From JBOGNO01 sp050747245 (GTDB lineage: Bacteria > Acidobacteriota > Terriglobia > Acidiferrales > UBA7541): DNA of 64,000 nucleotides. The notes beneath the pieces are model-generated. The model made no database searches and was not told the DNA's origin. It saw only the letters and a program-made list of their open reading frames with translations. The position numbers and the translations under genes were made by a program. Below, piece by piece: positions 9,148-16,763 of the stretch. The stretch spans positions 137,832 through 201,831 of the forward strand of contig JBOGNO010000007.1 in NCBI GenBank assembly GCA_050747245.1. The letters are read 5' to 3'. Each line of letters opens with the position of its first letter. Positions within the stretch are counted from its first letter, which is position 1.

Positions 9148-9318
9148 ATGGCTAACGAACAGGAACCACAGGAGAAGACCGGGCAAGGAGTACCGGCTAA
9201 GAAACCCTATGTAAAGCCGAGGTTCAAATCGGAACAGATTTTTGAAACACTCGCCTTGTCCTGCGGCAAACTGCCCGGACAGGGTGGGCAGTGCAACGCC
9301 ACGGCGAGTCAGTCTTGA
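9148..9318 (+). CDS. Putative RiPP precursor peptide (56 aa)
   Basis: The gene begins at ATG 9148 with GAGGAG about 7 nt upstream (CTGAGGAGAAAAAC) and ends at TGA 9318. The hydrophilic leader begins MANEQEPQEKTGQG and leads into KKPYVKPRFKSEQIFETLAL. That block has the Y-x-x-P arrangement seen in leaders recognised by PqqD-like elements. The C-terminal part (SCGKLPGQGGQCNATASQS) holds two Cys, three Gly around the centre, and a terminal Ser. It sits directly after its presumed maturase. Likely core: from Ser38/Cys39 to the end. The product might carry a crosslink at Cys39 or Cys49 and a modified C-terminal Ser; both are inferences. Confidence 0.8.
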   Translation: MANEQEPQEKTGQGVPAKKPYVKPRFKSEQIFETLALSCGKLPGQGGQCNATASQS

Positions 9319-9394
9319 GTCAGCTTGCAGGGTGGCGGACGACGGAGAACGGGTTGCGCCTCTTCAAGAATCCTTCAATGCACGGAGAAAGAAT

Positions 9395-11695
9395 ATGGAT
9401 GCTCGAAAGCAATTGACCAGCACCTGTCGCAAACCGGCGTGGCTGCTCTCGGGCCTAGCATTGCTAATGATTCTTGCCCTGCCCGCAGCAGCGCAAGAAA
9501 GAGTAATTCTGCAGAAGAGTGGTGGGAATCAAACTCGAGCTAATGATGCTTGGATCGATCAGTCCTCAACCTCCGCGAATCATGGGTCAGACACGACCTT
9601 GCAGATACAGTCATTTATTAACGGAACTTCACAGAACCAGCGCGCCTTGGTGATGTTCGATCTGTCATCCATCCCGCGTTCTGGCATCAAAGCCGCGACA
9701 CTTTCCTTATTTATGTCGACAGCGCCGACTTCGGGCCGCGCTTATATTGCGGAGCGCATTATTGACCTCTGGACTGAGGGAAATGCTTCTTGGAACAATC
9801 GATTGGCTGGCACGCCGTGGGGCACGCCGGGCGGTGGTGGCGACTTTAGTTCTACCGGAAGCGCTACCCTCTCGACGGGTACAACCAACGGCACGACGCT
9901 GTTCTGGATTGTAACTCCACTCGTGCAAAAGTACTTTAGCCAGACACCACCTCTTCCGAACTACGGATTCATCGTCCGGGACGCTAACGAGAATTCGGTA
10001 ACGCAATTCTTTAGCATCTTTAGCTCTAAGGAAAATGCCACACAGGCCAACCGCCCCAGCCTGACAGTGGACTTCGTGCAACAAGTGACGAGCCTGACGG
10101 CCTCGCCGGGCAACGGACAAGTGATCCTGGGCTGGAATTTTCCGGTGGTTATCGGAACGCTCCCCGTCGGCGGGACCGGCACCAATGGTGTCCTTATTCT
10201 TCGGCAGGCGGGAACGCCGGTCGACCCAACCGCAATACCCACCGATGGCATTGTGCCGGGGGGAGTTTGCCCTACGCTCGGCTCTGGCGGAACAGCTCAA
10301 GTAATCTTTATCGGAAATACGACGAGCTTCACCGACAACGGATCGGGCGGAACGGGCTGCGCCGCTCCGGCGAATGGAACCACCTCTTACTATCGCGTAT
10401 TCGGTCGGGCGGTAGGGGCGGCTAGTGCAACCCTCTGGTCCTCCAGTGGGAGTGCATCGGGATCCGCTGAAAATGTACCTGAAATTATGGCCACGCCGGG
10501 CGCTACGGCCAGTACGCAGCAAGCGGCTCTTTGGATGGTCCCAACCGGCGCCAGCACTCTGGCGGCATCGGGAATCGAACCTAGCACGGTAGCCGTCGTA
10601 GGTTCGAACTCGAACTTGGTGCAGGGCGTTAATCCTGCGGACGGCACGGACATCTTCGCTCCGGCATCTACGGGAGGAGCAATCAGTGGGCGTCCCCCGG
10701 TCCTCGATGCAAGCATCGACTCGCTGGCACGTTCCGTTACCTACGTAGGCAACCAAGACAATTTTGCTTACGCTGTGGACGCTGGCACTGGGGAAATCGT
10801 TTGGCTGTCCAACCCCAATGGTTTAACTACGAACAGCTTCGTCGGCGGTGCTGCCACGTTCCTGAAGGCCTTTGCTAGTCCATCATACACGCTTACTGAA
10901 GATCTCGTCGTCCTGGGAACGGATGATTCGGGTTCCACGTCATTGAATCAGATTTTGGGAATCAATGGAAACACCGGCGCCAGCGTCTGGAGCGTAGTTG
11001 GCGGCACGAGCTCCGCCGCAACCTGCGGAGGGGTCTGCAACATGGACATCGTTACCTCGACTCCCGCGATCGACTTCTTCAACAACGCGATTTGGGTTAC
11101 GTCTCACAATGGCAATGCCGGTGCCGCATCTCCGAGCAATGCGCCAAACCTGTGGAAGATCAACCCCAATACAGGAACTATTCTTGCCACAGCCAACCTA
11201 GGGGGCAATATCGACAGTTCCCCGACGCTAACTGAGGGCGGCCAGTTTGTCTTCGTTGGGACCAACAATGGCACGCTCTTCGCGATCAACAGATCAACGC
11301 TTGCTACAGTTGCGAGCTTCACGCCGGGCCCAGCAGACGGCCCCATCAAAGGCTTCCCCGTCTTGCTCACTCGTGTCTCTCCGTTTACGATCGTTTTCTC
11401 TACCAACGGCAACGTCAACGCCGTAACTTTTGACGGCACGACATTTACGTCTCTTTGGAAGACGCCCATTGCGGCGCCGTCGACAGCGATCGCAGCCCCA
11501 GGTCTCAACACAATCTATGTGGGCTCGAGCGACGGAAAAATTCATGAACTGAACTCGACCACAGGTGTGGATGGCAAACAGCGCATCGTTGATACGGCCG
11601 CGACGGTGGGCGATCCCGCGTTGGATCTTTTCCTTAACCGTGTGATCGTCGGCTCGACTGACGGTCGCGTTTATGCCTTTACGTTTCCCTTCTGA
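9395..11695 (+). CDS. Secreted DNRLRE-domain protein with PQQ-like beta-propeller
   Basis: ATG 9395 was chosen (766 aa) because GGAG lies 8 nt upstream and a signal peptide follows (WLLSGLALLMILALPAAAQ). The frame is open further upstream, but that part would overlap the precursor gene. Residues about 35-225 form a DNRLRE-like jelly roll (ALVMFDLSSIPRSGIKAATL, WTEGNASWNNRLAGTPWG, YGFIVRDANE). A fibronectin-III-like stretch follows (TSLTASPGNGQVILGW). The C-terminal half has repeated blades of a PQQ-type propeller (DAGTGEIVWLSNPNG, NGNTGASVWSVVGG, NPNTGTILATANLGG). It is an extracellular or periplasmic protein, probably a structural or binding protein. It lies 76 nt after the RiPP precursor gene and may be co-transcribed. 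Confidence 0.8.
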   Translation: MDARKQLTSTCRKPAWLLSGLALLMILALPAAAQERVILQKSGGNQTRANDAWIDQSSTSANHGSDTTLQIQSFINGTSQNQRALVMFDLSSIPRSGIKAATLSLFMSTAPTSGRAYIAERIIDLWTEGNASWNNRLAGTPWGTPGGGGDFSSTGSATLSTGTTNGTTLFWIVTPLVQKYFSQTPPLPNYGFIVRDANENSVTQFFSIFSSKENATQANRPSLTVDFVQQVTSLTASPGNGQVILGWNFPVVIGTLPVGGTGTNGVLILRQAGTPVDPTAIPTDGIVPGGVCPTLGSGGTAQVIFIGNTTSFTDNGSGGTGCAAPANGTTSYYRVFGRAVGAASATLWSSSGSASGSAENVPEIMATPGATASTQQAALWMVPTGASTLAASGIEPSTVAVVGSNSNLVQGVNPADGTDIFAPASTGGAISGRPPVLDASIDSLARSVTYVGNQDNFAYAVDAGTGEIVWLSNPNGLTTNSFVGGAATFLKAFASPSYTLTEDLVVLGTDDSGSTSLNQILGINGNTGASVWSVVGGTSSAATCGGVCNMDIVTSTPAIDFFNNAIWVTSHNGNAGAASPSNAPNLWKINPNTGTILATANLGGNIDSSPTLTEGGQFVFVGTNNGTLFAINRSTLATVASFTPGPADGPIKGFPVLLTRVSPFTIVFSTNGNVNAVTFDGTTFTSLWKTPIAAPSTAIAAPGLNTIYVGSSDGKIHELNSTTGVDGKQRIVDTAATVGDPALDLFLNRVIVGSTDGRVYAFTFPF

Positions 11696-11705
11696 GGGGG
11701 TAGTG

Positions 11706-12215
11706 ATGCGTAATTTATTGAACCGTCTCCGCATTTCGTCAATGGGAGCTACTTTCGCAAGTTTGACTTTGTTTGTAAGCGTCGCACTATGTGGTTTGGC
11801 GCTGGCCGGATGCGGCACCACAGGGGGCACTATGGTGCCCTCTGGGGTGGGTCCGAGCGGCCCGCCTTCTGCAACGATCAGCCTTTGTGATAGCCCGCAG
11901 CCGAGCTGTACACCTTCCAGTACATTTAGCGCGGGCGAATTACGTCAGTTGGCAATCGTAGTCAAGTGGAGCAACGTATCCGCCGGCCCGCATGCCCAAA
12001 ACGTGGTTCTGCGCTTGCCCGAGGGTAATGTTTATCAAAGAATGGAAACAGCTTTTCAAATCTCCGATTCAGCTTCCGGTTCTGACACCACCGTTCAAAC
12101 AGTTCCCGTTGCTGGCACATTTATTTCGCAGCGGTCTCTGACCGGACTGTGGACTGTAGAAGTGTCGCTCGACGACCAGCCGGTTGCCTCTCAAACCTTC
12201 CGTTTCAACCAGTGA
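11706..12215 (+). CDS. Putative secreted lipoprotein, unknown function
   Basis: ATG 11706 has GAGGGGG 6-12 nt upstream and gives 169 aa. A hydrophobic segment ending in the lipobox-like LALAGCGTT predicts lipidation at the Cys. The mature part has two Cys in SLCDSPQPSCTPSST and a beta-rich C-terminus (LTGLWTVEVSLDDQPVASQT) like an all-beta accessory domain. It begins 10 nt after the propeller gene and should share its operon. I do not recognise the family. Confidence 0.7.
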   Translation: MRNLLNRLRISSMGATFASLTLFVSVALCGLALAGCGTTGGTMVPSGVGPSGPPSATISLCDSPQPSCTPSSTFSAGELRQLAIVVKWSNVSAGPHAQNVVLRLPEGNVYQRMETAFQISDSASGSDTTVQTVPVAGTFISQRSLTGLWTVEVSLDDQPVASQTFRFNQ

Positions 12216-12840
12216 TTGAGACCTGATTCAGGTCTAGTCTTTATGACGGTCCGGCTTCGGCCGCCGAGTGAAGTACTACACTGCCCAGAGGATGAGATGA
12301 CCATCGAGTCCCGCGAAGGCATCCGCGTGAATCTGCCGTAGGAGGTACTGCAAGGGTTTGGGCAGCTTCGAAAAGTCTTGGACCAATCGATTTCGAATTC
12401 TGACTCCACGCGTAAGGAACTTTCTGATCCCGACGAACCAGGTGAACAACTCAGTGGTGGTGGCAAGAATTTACTTCAGCACTGCTCAGCAACACGCCTT
12501 GCTGATACGCACCGCAAGAATAGAATCATCTGGAACTTGACGACAGTGAGTGGGGCACTGTTAAGCGCGAGGACCGCCTTGAAATCATCGCGTTTGTCTG
12601 CATGCTTGAATTACATGTAAATCCGTAGTTCGATGCGGCTTGCGGAAGGCCTTCATTCCAGCGGCGGTTTCCTTGGAGATCTTCTATCAGACTCTCACTC
12701 CCGCAATCTGAATCTTCTTCAGCTTGAGCCGAAGATAATCTCTGCGCCTCTTGGCCCACACCCAAGAAATGCGCGCAGAGATAGGAATCCATAGATAATT
12801 TTTAGCCTACCTTACAATGTGGCTGGTTCTCCGTTGAAAA
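12216..12840. other. 625-bp gap with no convincing gene
   Basis: After the hairpin at 12219-12235 there is no ORF with recognisable protein features. The longest ones (12191-12466 and 12526-12792 on minus, 12378-12620 on plus) are Ser/Arg-rich with no family resemblance or good ribosome binding site. It may be decayed coding sequence or long regulatory DNA ahead of the ABC genes. Confidence 0.4.
12219..12240 (+). terminator. Candidate terminator hairpin after the lipoprotein gene
   Basis: A perfect 7-bp stem, AGACCTG-ATT-CAGGTCT (12219-12235), starts 4 nt after the stop codon and is followed by AGTCTTTA, a weak T tract. It probably ends the RiPP-propeller-lipoprotein transcript. Confidence 0.45.
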
Positions 12841-13668
12841 TTGGCTTATAAGGACGTGGTGTCGCAACCTGTCATCCGCGCCGAGAATCTCAAAAAGTAT
12901 TTTCCGCCCGCCCGCGCGGGTTGGAAGGGTTTTCTACAACCGTTCCTCTCTCCCACTCAGCGGGCTCTGGATGGGGTTTCATTTGAAATCGAGCGCGGCG
13001 AAATTGTGGCGCTGATTGGAGGGAATGGCGCAGGGAAATCCACGCTGCTTAGAATTCTAGCAACGTTACTGATTCCCACGGGCGGCGAAGCTTGGGTGAA
13101 AGGCTTCCAAATTGAGCGCGATGCCGTTCGCGTGCGAGAGAAAATTGGATATCACGCGGGAGGTGACGAGGGTTTTTATTCGCGATTGACGGCGCGAGAA
13201 AACCTCCGGTTGTTTGCGACGATGAACAACATGGAATCCGCGGCGTCACATCCGGAGATTGCGCGAGTGGCGAAATTTTTGGGGTTGGAGGAGGCGCTTG
13301 ATCGGCAGGTGCGCACACTTTCTACGGGAATCGTGCACCGGCTGGGCCTGGCGCGAGCACTGCTGCACGGACCTGACGTGCTCCTCCTCGATGAGCCCAC
13401 GCGCAGCCTCGATCCGTTAGCAGCTAACGAGTTCCGTCAGTTTTTAAAGGAAAGAGTGGTGCGTGCGCAGGGCGTGACGCTCTTCTTTGCTTCTCATATC
13501 TTGAGCGAAGTCGAGCAAATAGCAGACCGCGTGATTCTGCTCGAGCATGGCAGTCTGCTCTCATTTGATACGCCACGCATGATTTGTGAGAAGGCAGGAG
13601 CCGAAACACTCGTCCAAGCACTTGAGATTCTCATCCGGCGTTCCGCTCCTGCAGGGAACCTTTCATGA
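12841..13668 (+). CDS. ABC transporter ATP-binding protein (ABC-2 exporter)
   Basis: The 275-aa product has a Walker A motif (IGGNGAGKSTLLRI, about residue 60), a signature region LSTGIVHRLGLARALL, Walker B VLLLDEPTRSLDP and switch His FFASHIL. The modest N-terminal extension before the Walker A is typical of ATPases paired with ABC-2 permeases. The start is uncertain. TTG 12841 gives the full frame, while GTG 12859 has AAGGA 4 nt upstream and would shorten the product by 6 residues. Its stop overlaps the permease start (ATGA). The substrate is unknown. Export of the RiPP encoded 3.5 kb upstream is possible but unsupported. Confidence 0.9.
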   Translation: MAYKDVVSQPVIRAENLKKYFPPARAGWKGFLQPFLSPTQRALDGVSFEIERGEIVALIGGNGAGKSTLLRILATLLIPTGGEAWVKGFQIERDAVRVREKIGYHAGGDEGFYSRLTARENLRLFATMNNMESAASHPEIARVAKFLGLEEALDRQVRTLSTGIVHRLGLARALLHGPDVLLLDEPTRSLDPLAANEFRQFLKERVVRAQGVTLFFASHILSEVEQIADRVILLEHGSLLSFDTPRMICEKAGAETLVQALEILIRRSAPAGNLS

Positions 13669-14486
13669 TGCTTACTCGCACGCTCACCAAGATACTCGTG
13701 TTTTTCCGTCGAGATCTTGCCATCGCCCGAAGCTATCGAGGCGCTTTCGTGCTCCAATTCTTCGAAGCCCTCTTCGGAGTGGCAACTTTCTATTACCTTT
13801 CCCGATTTGTCGGAAGTCCGGAGCTTGAGCGTGTCCTGCCGCAGGGAGGTAGTTATTTCGCGTTTGCGCTCGTGGGGTTTGCGTTTTTCGATTATCTGAG
13901 TATTTCCCTTAGTGCGTTTGATGCGAGTCTGTTGGAGGCTAGAGAGAACCGCACGCTGGAAGCGCTGGTGGTGACGCAGACATCTCTGCCAGTCATTCTG
14001 CTAGGCTCTGCGGTGTACCCGTTCGCCTGGCTCTCATTGCGCACGCTTGTTTATTTGGGATGTGGTGCGATTTTTTTCGGATTTTCATTCCGTCAGGCGA
14101 ATTGGCTCGGGGTGACGCTGGTGCTTGTCGCGTCTATCTTGGCGTTCTTGGGCCTCGGGATTCTTTCTGCAAGCTATGTTCTGCTCTTTAAAAGAGGCAA
14201 TCCCGCCAAATGGATGGTACTTGGTGTCTCGGGACTGTTGGGGGGAATGATGTATCCCGTATCCGTGTTACCGCACTGGCTGCAATGGTTCTCGAGGCTC
14301 ATTCCCATCACTTATTCACTCGAAGGAATGCGGGCGGCACTGTTGGGTGGCGCGGGAGTTCGTGTCCTCTTGCCATCGCTTGGTGCATTGCTGCTCTTCT
14401 CGGCGGTTCTTCTGCCGCTCTCATTCGCGGTATTCGCTTGGTCGCTACGTCGAACGAAAATCACAGGAACGCTCACGCATCTCTGA
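13665..14486 (+). CDS. ABC-2 type permease
   Basis: The 273-aa membrane protein has six hydrophobic segments. Between the second and third lies SLLEARENRTLEALVVTQTS, a characteristic cytoplasmic stretch of ABC-2 permeases. The C-terminal half has MMYPVSVLPHWLQWFSRLIP, also typical. It is translationally coupled to the ATPase gene by a 4-nt overlap. Together they form a two-gene half-transporter pair of the DRA/NodI-NodJ or drug-export type; the substrate is unknown. Confidence 0.88.
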   Translation: MMLTRTLTKILVFFRRDLAIARSYRGAFVLQFFEALFGVATFYYLSRFVGSPELERVLPQGGSYFAFALVGFAFFDYLSISLSAFDASLLEARENRTLEALVVTQTSLPVILLGSAVYPFAWLSLRTLVYLGCGAIFFGFSFRQANWLGVTLVLVASILAFLGLGILSASYVLLFKRGNPAKWMVLGVSGLLGGMMYPVSVLPHWLQWFSRLIPITYSLEGMRAALLGGAGVRVLLPSLGALLLFSAVLLPLSFAVFAWSLRRTKITGTLTHL

Positions 14487-14518
14487 GTGCAACATCCCTG
14501 ATACCCCGTTCGGCGAGA

Positions 14519-15352
14519 CTAATCGAGGAAGTGGTATCGCAGGATGGCCCAAAGCGTGATCACGCCGTCACGCCACGTAATCTTTTTGCCTTCTTCATAC
14601 GAGCGACCCGCATAAGAAATAGGTACCTCATAAATGCGCCAGCGGCGCTTGGCGATTTTTGCGGTCACCTCGGGTTCGAAGCCGAAGCGGTTTGACTTCA
14701 ACCGCATGTTTTCCAAAACTTCGCGGCGAAACACTTTGTAGCAGGTCTCGATGTCGGTCAATTTGAGGTTTGTAAGCATGTCCGAGAGCAGCGTAAGGAA
14801 TTTGTTGCCGACGTAATGCCAGAAGAAATGAACGCGCTGCGGCCCGCCGATAAATCGCGAGCCATACACGACGTCCGCTCGGCCATCGAGGATCGGTTCG
14901 AGCAGTTTCATATAATCACGAGGGTCGTATTCGAGGTCTGCATCTTGTACGAGAAGAATATCTCCGCTGGCGGAGGCAAAACCACGCCGCAACGCTGCAC
15001 CCTTCCCTTGATTGCGCTGCTGAAAGATAAAACGAATGCGGGCGAGGTCGAGACGCGCGCGACCCCCAAGAATTTCTGCTTCCTTCTGCCCGGACTCTTG
15101 TTGTTTCTGAAGTTTCAACAGGACATCGCGGGTTCCGTCAGTAGAAGCGTCTTCTATCACTATGATTTCGTCGGCTAGCTCGACCGCCTCGACACGGCGC
15201 AGGATTTCCTCAATGTACATCCGTTCGTTATAAGCGGCGATAACAACGGAAAGGGTCATTCGCTCCGCAGGTTTCCTGGAGAACTCTTTTTGGGTAGCTC
15301 CGGCGTCTGTTGCCGCGGAGACATCTTGCGCTTCAGCTCGTAAGAGGGACAT
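14519..15352 (-). CDS. Family 2 glycosyltransferase (dolichyl/polyprenyl-phosphate sugar synthase-like)
   Basis: The 277-aa product has the GT-A core from about residue 32: LSVVIAAYNERMYIEEIL, EIIVIEDASTDGTRDVL, the metal-binding LVQDADLEYDPRDY, and VVYGSRFIGG. The late positively charged region (YEVPISYAGRSYEEGKKITW) is typical of DPM1-like soluble enzymes that glycosylate a polyprenyl phosphate. There are no C-terminal transmembrane helices. The first 30 residues are non-conserved, so translation could start at the internal ATG of MTLSVVIAAYNE. It diverges from the aminotransferase gene. Confidence 0.87.
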   Translation of the reverse strand: MSLLRAEAQDVSAATDAGATQKEFSRKPAERMTLSVVIAAYNERMYIEEILRRVEAVELADEIIVIEDASTDGTRDVLLKLQKQQESGQKEAEILGGRARLDLARIRFIFQQRNQGKGAALRRGFASASGDILLVQDADLEYDPRDYMKLLEPILDGRADVVYGSRFIGGPQRVHFFWHYVGNKFLTLLSDMLTNLKLTDIETCYKVFRREVLENMRLKSNRFGFEPEVTAKIAKRRWRIYEVPISYAGRSYEEGKKITWRDGVITLWAILRYHFLD

Positions 15353-15645
15353 ACGCGCAAAAAGATACCACGCTCAACCGGAACAGCACGAGCGGATTTT
15401 TCTCGGCGTTCCCAACTCATCGCCGGGGTTCACGGAGCCTCGTAGCAGTGCACTTTGTGAACGGCCGCCAACTTCATCACGCACCGCATTGGGCCGCAGG
15501 AAGCGCAATTTGCGCGCTGCATTTGAGCGTCTCGTCGCACGAACGAGAGTCATCCCCGTTCTCATAGAAAAAGGAGTTGTTCCACAAGGCCTTGTGGCGC
15601 CGGTGGCTGTGCAGTAGAGTTTCACAGTTTGTTCTGGAGTATCGC

Positions 15646-16752
15646 GTGCGCATCTCGCAATACGATTTGAAATTGGAATACGATTCGTTACGTGAAGAGA
15701 TTCTCTCCGCTGTGGATGCGGCCTGCCAGCGCGCTTCCTTCGTGCTGGGCGAGGATGTCGAAGAGTTCGAAAAGGAATTCGCGACGTACTGTGGAACAAA
15801 GCACTGCGTCGCTCTGAATTCCGGCACCAGTGCCTTGCACCTGGCGCTGTTGGCCGTCGGTGTGCAGCCCGGTGACGAAGTAATTACAACCCCCAACACA
15901 TTTATCGCCACTACAGAAGCGATTTCCTACACCGGTGCCAAGCCGGTGTTCGTGGATATCGATCCTGCGACGGCGAATCTGGATCCACGACTCATCGAAC
16001 AGAATATTCGTCCAGCCACGAAAGCGCTACTTCCCGTGCATCTTTACGGGCGCCCCGCGGATATGGATCCGATTCGCGAAATTGCAAGGCGATATAAGCT
16101 TGCCGTGATCGAGGACGCTTGCCAGGCTCACGGAGCGCACTACCGTGGCCACAGCGTTGGCAGTATAGGTGATGTTGCGGCGTTCAGTTTCTATCCTTCC
16201 AAAAACTTGGGAGCCTATGGAGAAGGCGGCGCGATCACGACGAACGACGACCGCATTGCGCAATTCGCGCGGGCGGCTAGACACCACGGTCAGAGTGACA
16301 GATATAAACACGCATTCATCGGGTACAACTATCGCATGGAGGGGTTTCAGGGAGCTGTGCTGCGCGTGAAAATGCGTCACCTGAGTGAGTGGACAGCGAA
16401 GCGGCTGGCAATCGCGCAAGAATATCGCCGGCTACTGGGGGCCGGTCGCATGGAAATTCCGCAGGACGACAGCCGGGACCAGTGCGCTTACCATCAGTTT
16501 GTAGTTTACGTTAGGGAACGCAATTCGGTCCGAGCGCGATTGGAGTCCCGAGGAATCGGCACCGCAATCCACTATCCTCTGCCCCTGCATTTGCAGCCGG
16601 CGCATGCTTCGCTGGGCTATCCGCGCGGTACATTTCCGCACGCCGAGCGCGCCTGCGAGCGAGTATTAAGTTTGCCGCTTTATCCAGCGCTTCTGATGGA
16701 GCATGTGCACGAAGTCGCCGAAGCGTTTCTCGAGATTGTCGGCCGCGTTTGA
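15646..16752 (+). CDS. DegT/DnrJ/EryC1-family PLP sugar aminotransferase
   Basis: GTG 15646 (GGAG 6 nt upstream) gives 368 aa; the frame is open further upstream without family-like residues. Fold type I aminotransferase features are clear: FATYCGTKHCVALNSGTSAL, GDEVITTPNTFIATTEAI, VIEDACQAHGAHYRG, and the Schiff-base lysine in AFSFYPSKNLGAYGEGG. The family makes amino sugars for surface glycans from nucleotide keto-sugars. It ends 11 bp from the convergent PilZ gene. With the divergent GT2 gene it points to glycan synthesis, although the precise sugar is unknown. Confidence 0.9.
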   Translation: MRISQYDLKLEYDSLREEILSAVDAACQRASFVLGEDVEEFEKEFATYCGTKHCVALNSGTSALHLALLAVGVQPGDEVITTPNTFIATTEAISYTGAKPVFVDIDPATANLDPRLIEQNIRPATKALLPVHLYGRPADMDPIREIARRYKLAVIEDACQAHGAHYRGHSVGSIGDVAAFSFYPSKNLGAYGEGGAITTNDDRIAQFARAARHHGQSDRYKHAFIGYNYRMEGFQGAVLRVKMRHLSEWTAKRLAIAQEYRRLLGAGRMEIPQDDSRDQCAYHQFVVYVRERNSVRARLESRGIGTAIHYPLPLHLQPAHASLGYPRGTFPHAERACERVLSLPLYPALLMEHVHEVAEAFLEIVGRV

Positions 16753-16763
16753 ACCATAGAAAT

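Noticed and set aside
6866..9318. Lasso-peptide cluster
   Set aside because: The kinase and leader Y-x-x-P suggest it, but no asparagine-synthetase-like cyclase or transglutaminase-like protease gene is present; a radical SAM enzyme is.
9707..10756. 349-aa minus-strand ORF
   Set aside because: Antisense to the DNRLRE/propeller gene; Arg/Ser-rich with no domain.
12191..12792. Several ORFs of 80-91 aa on both strands
   Set aside because: No ribosome binding sites and no family features; reported only as a gap.
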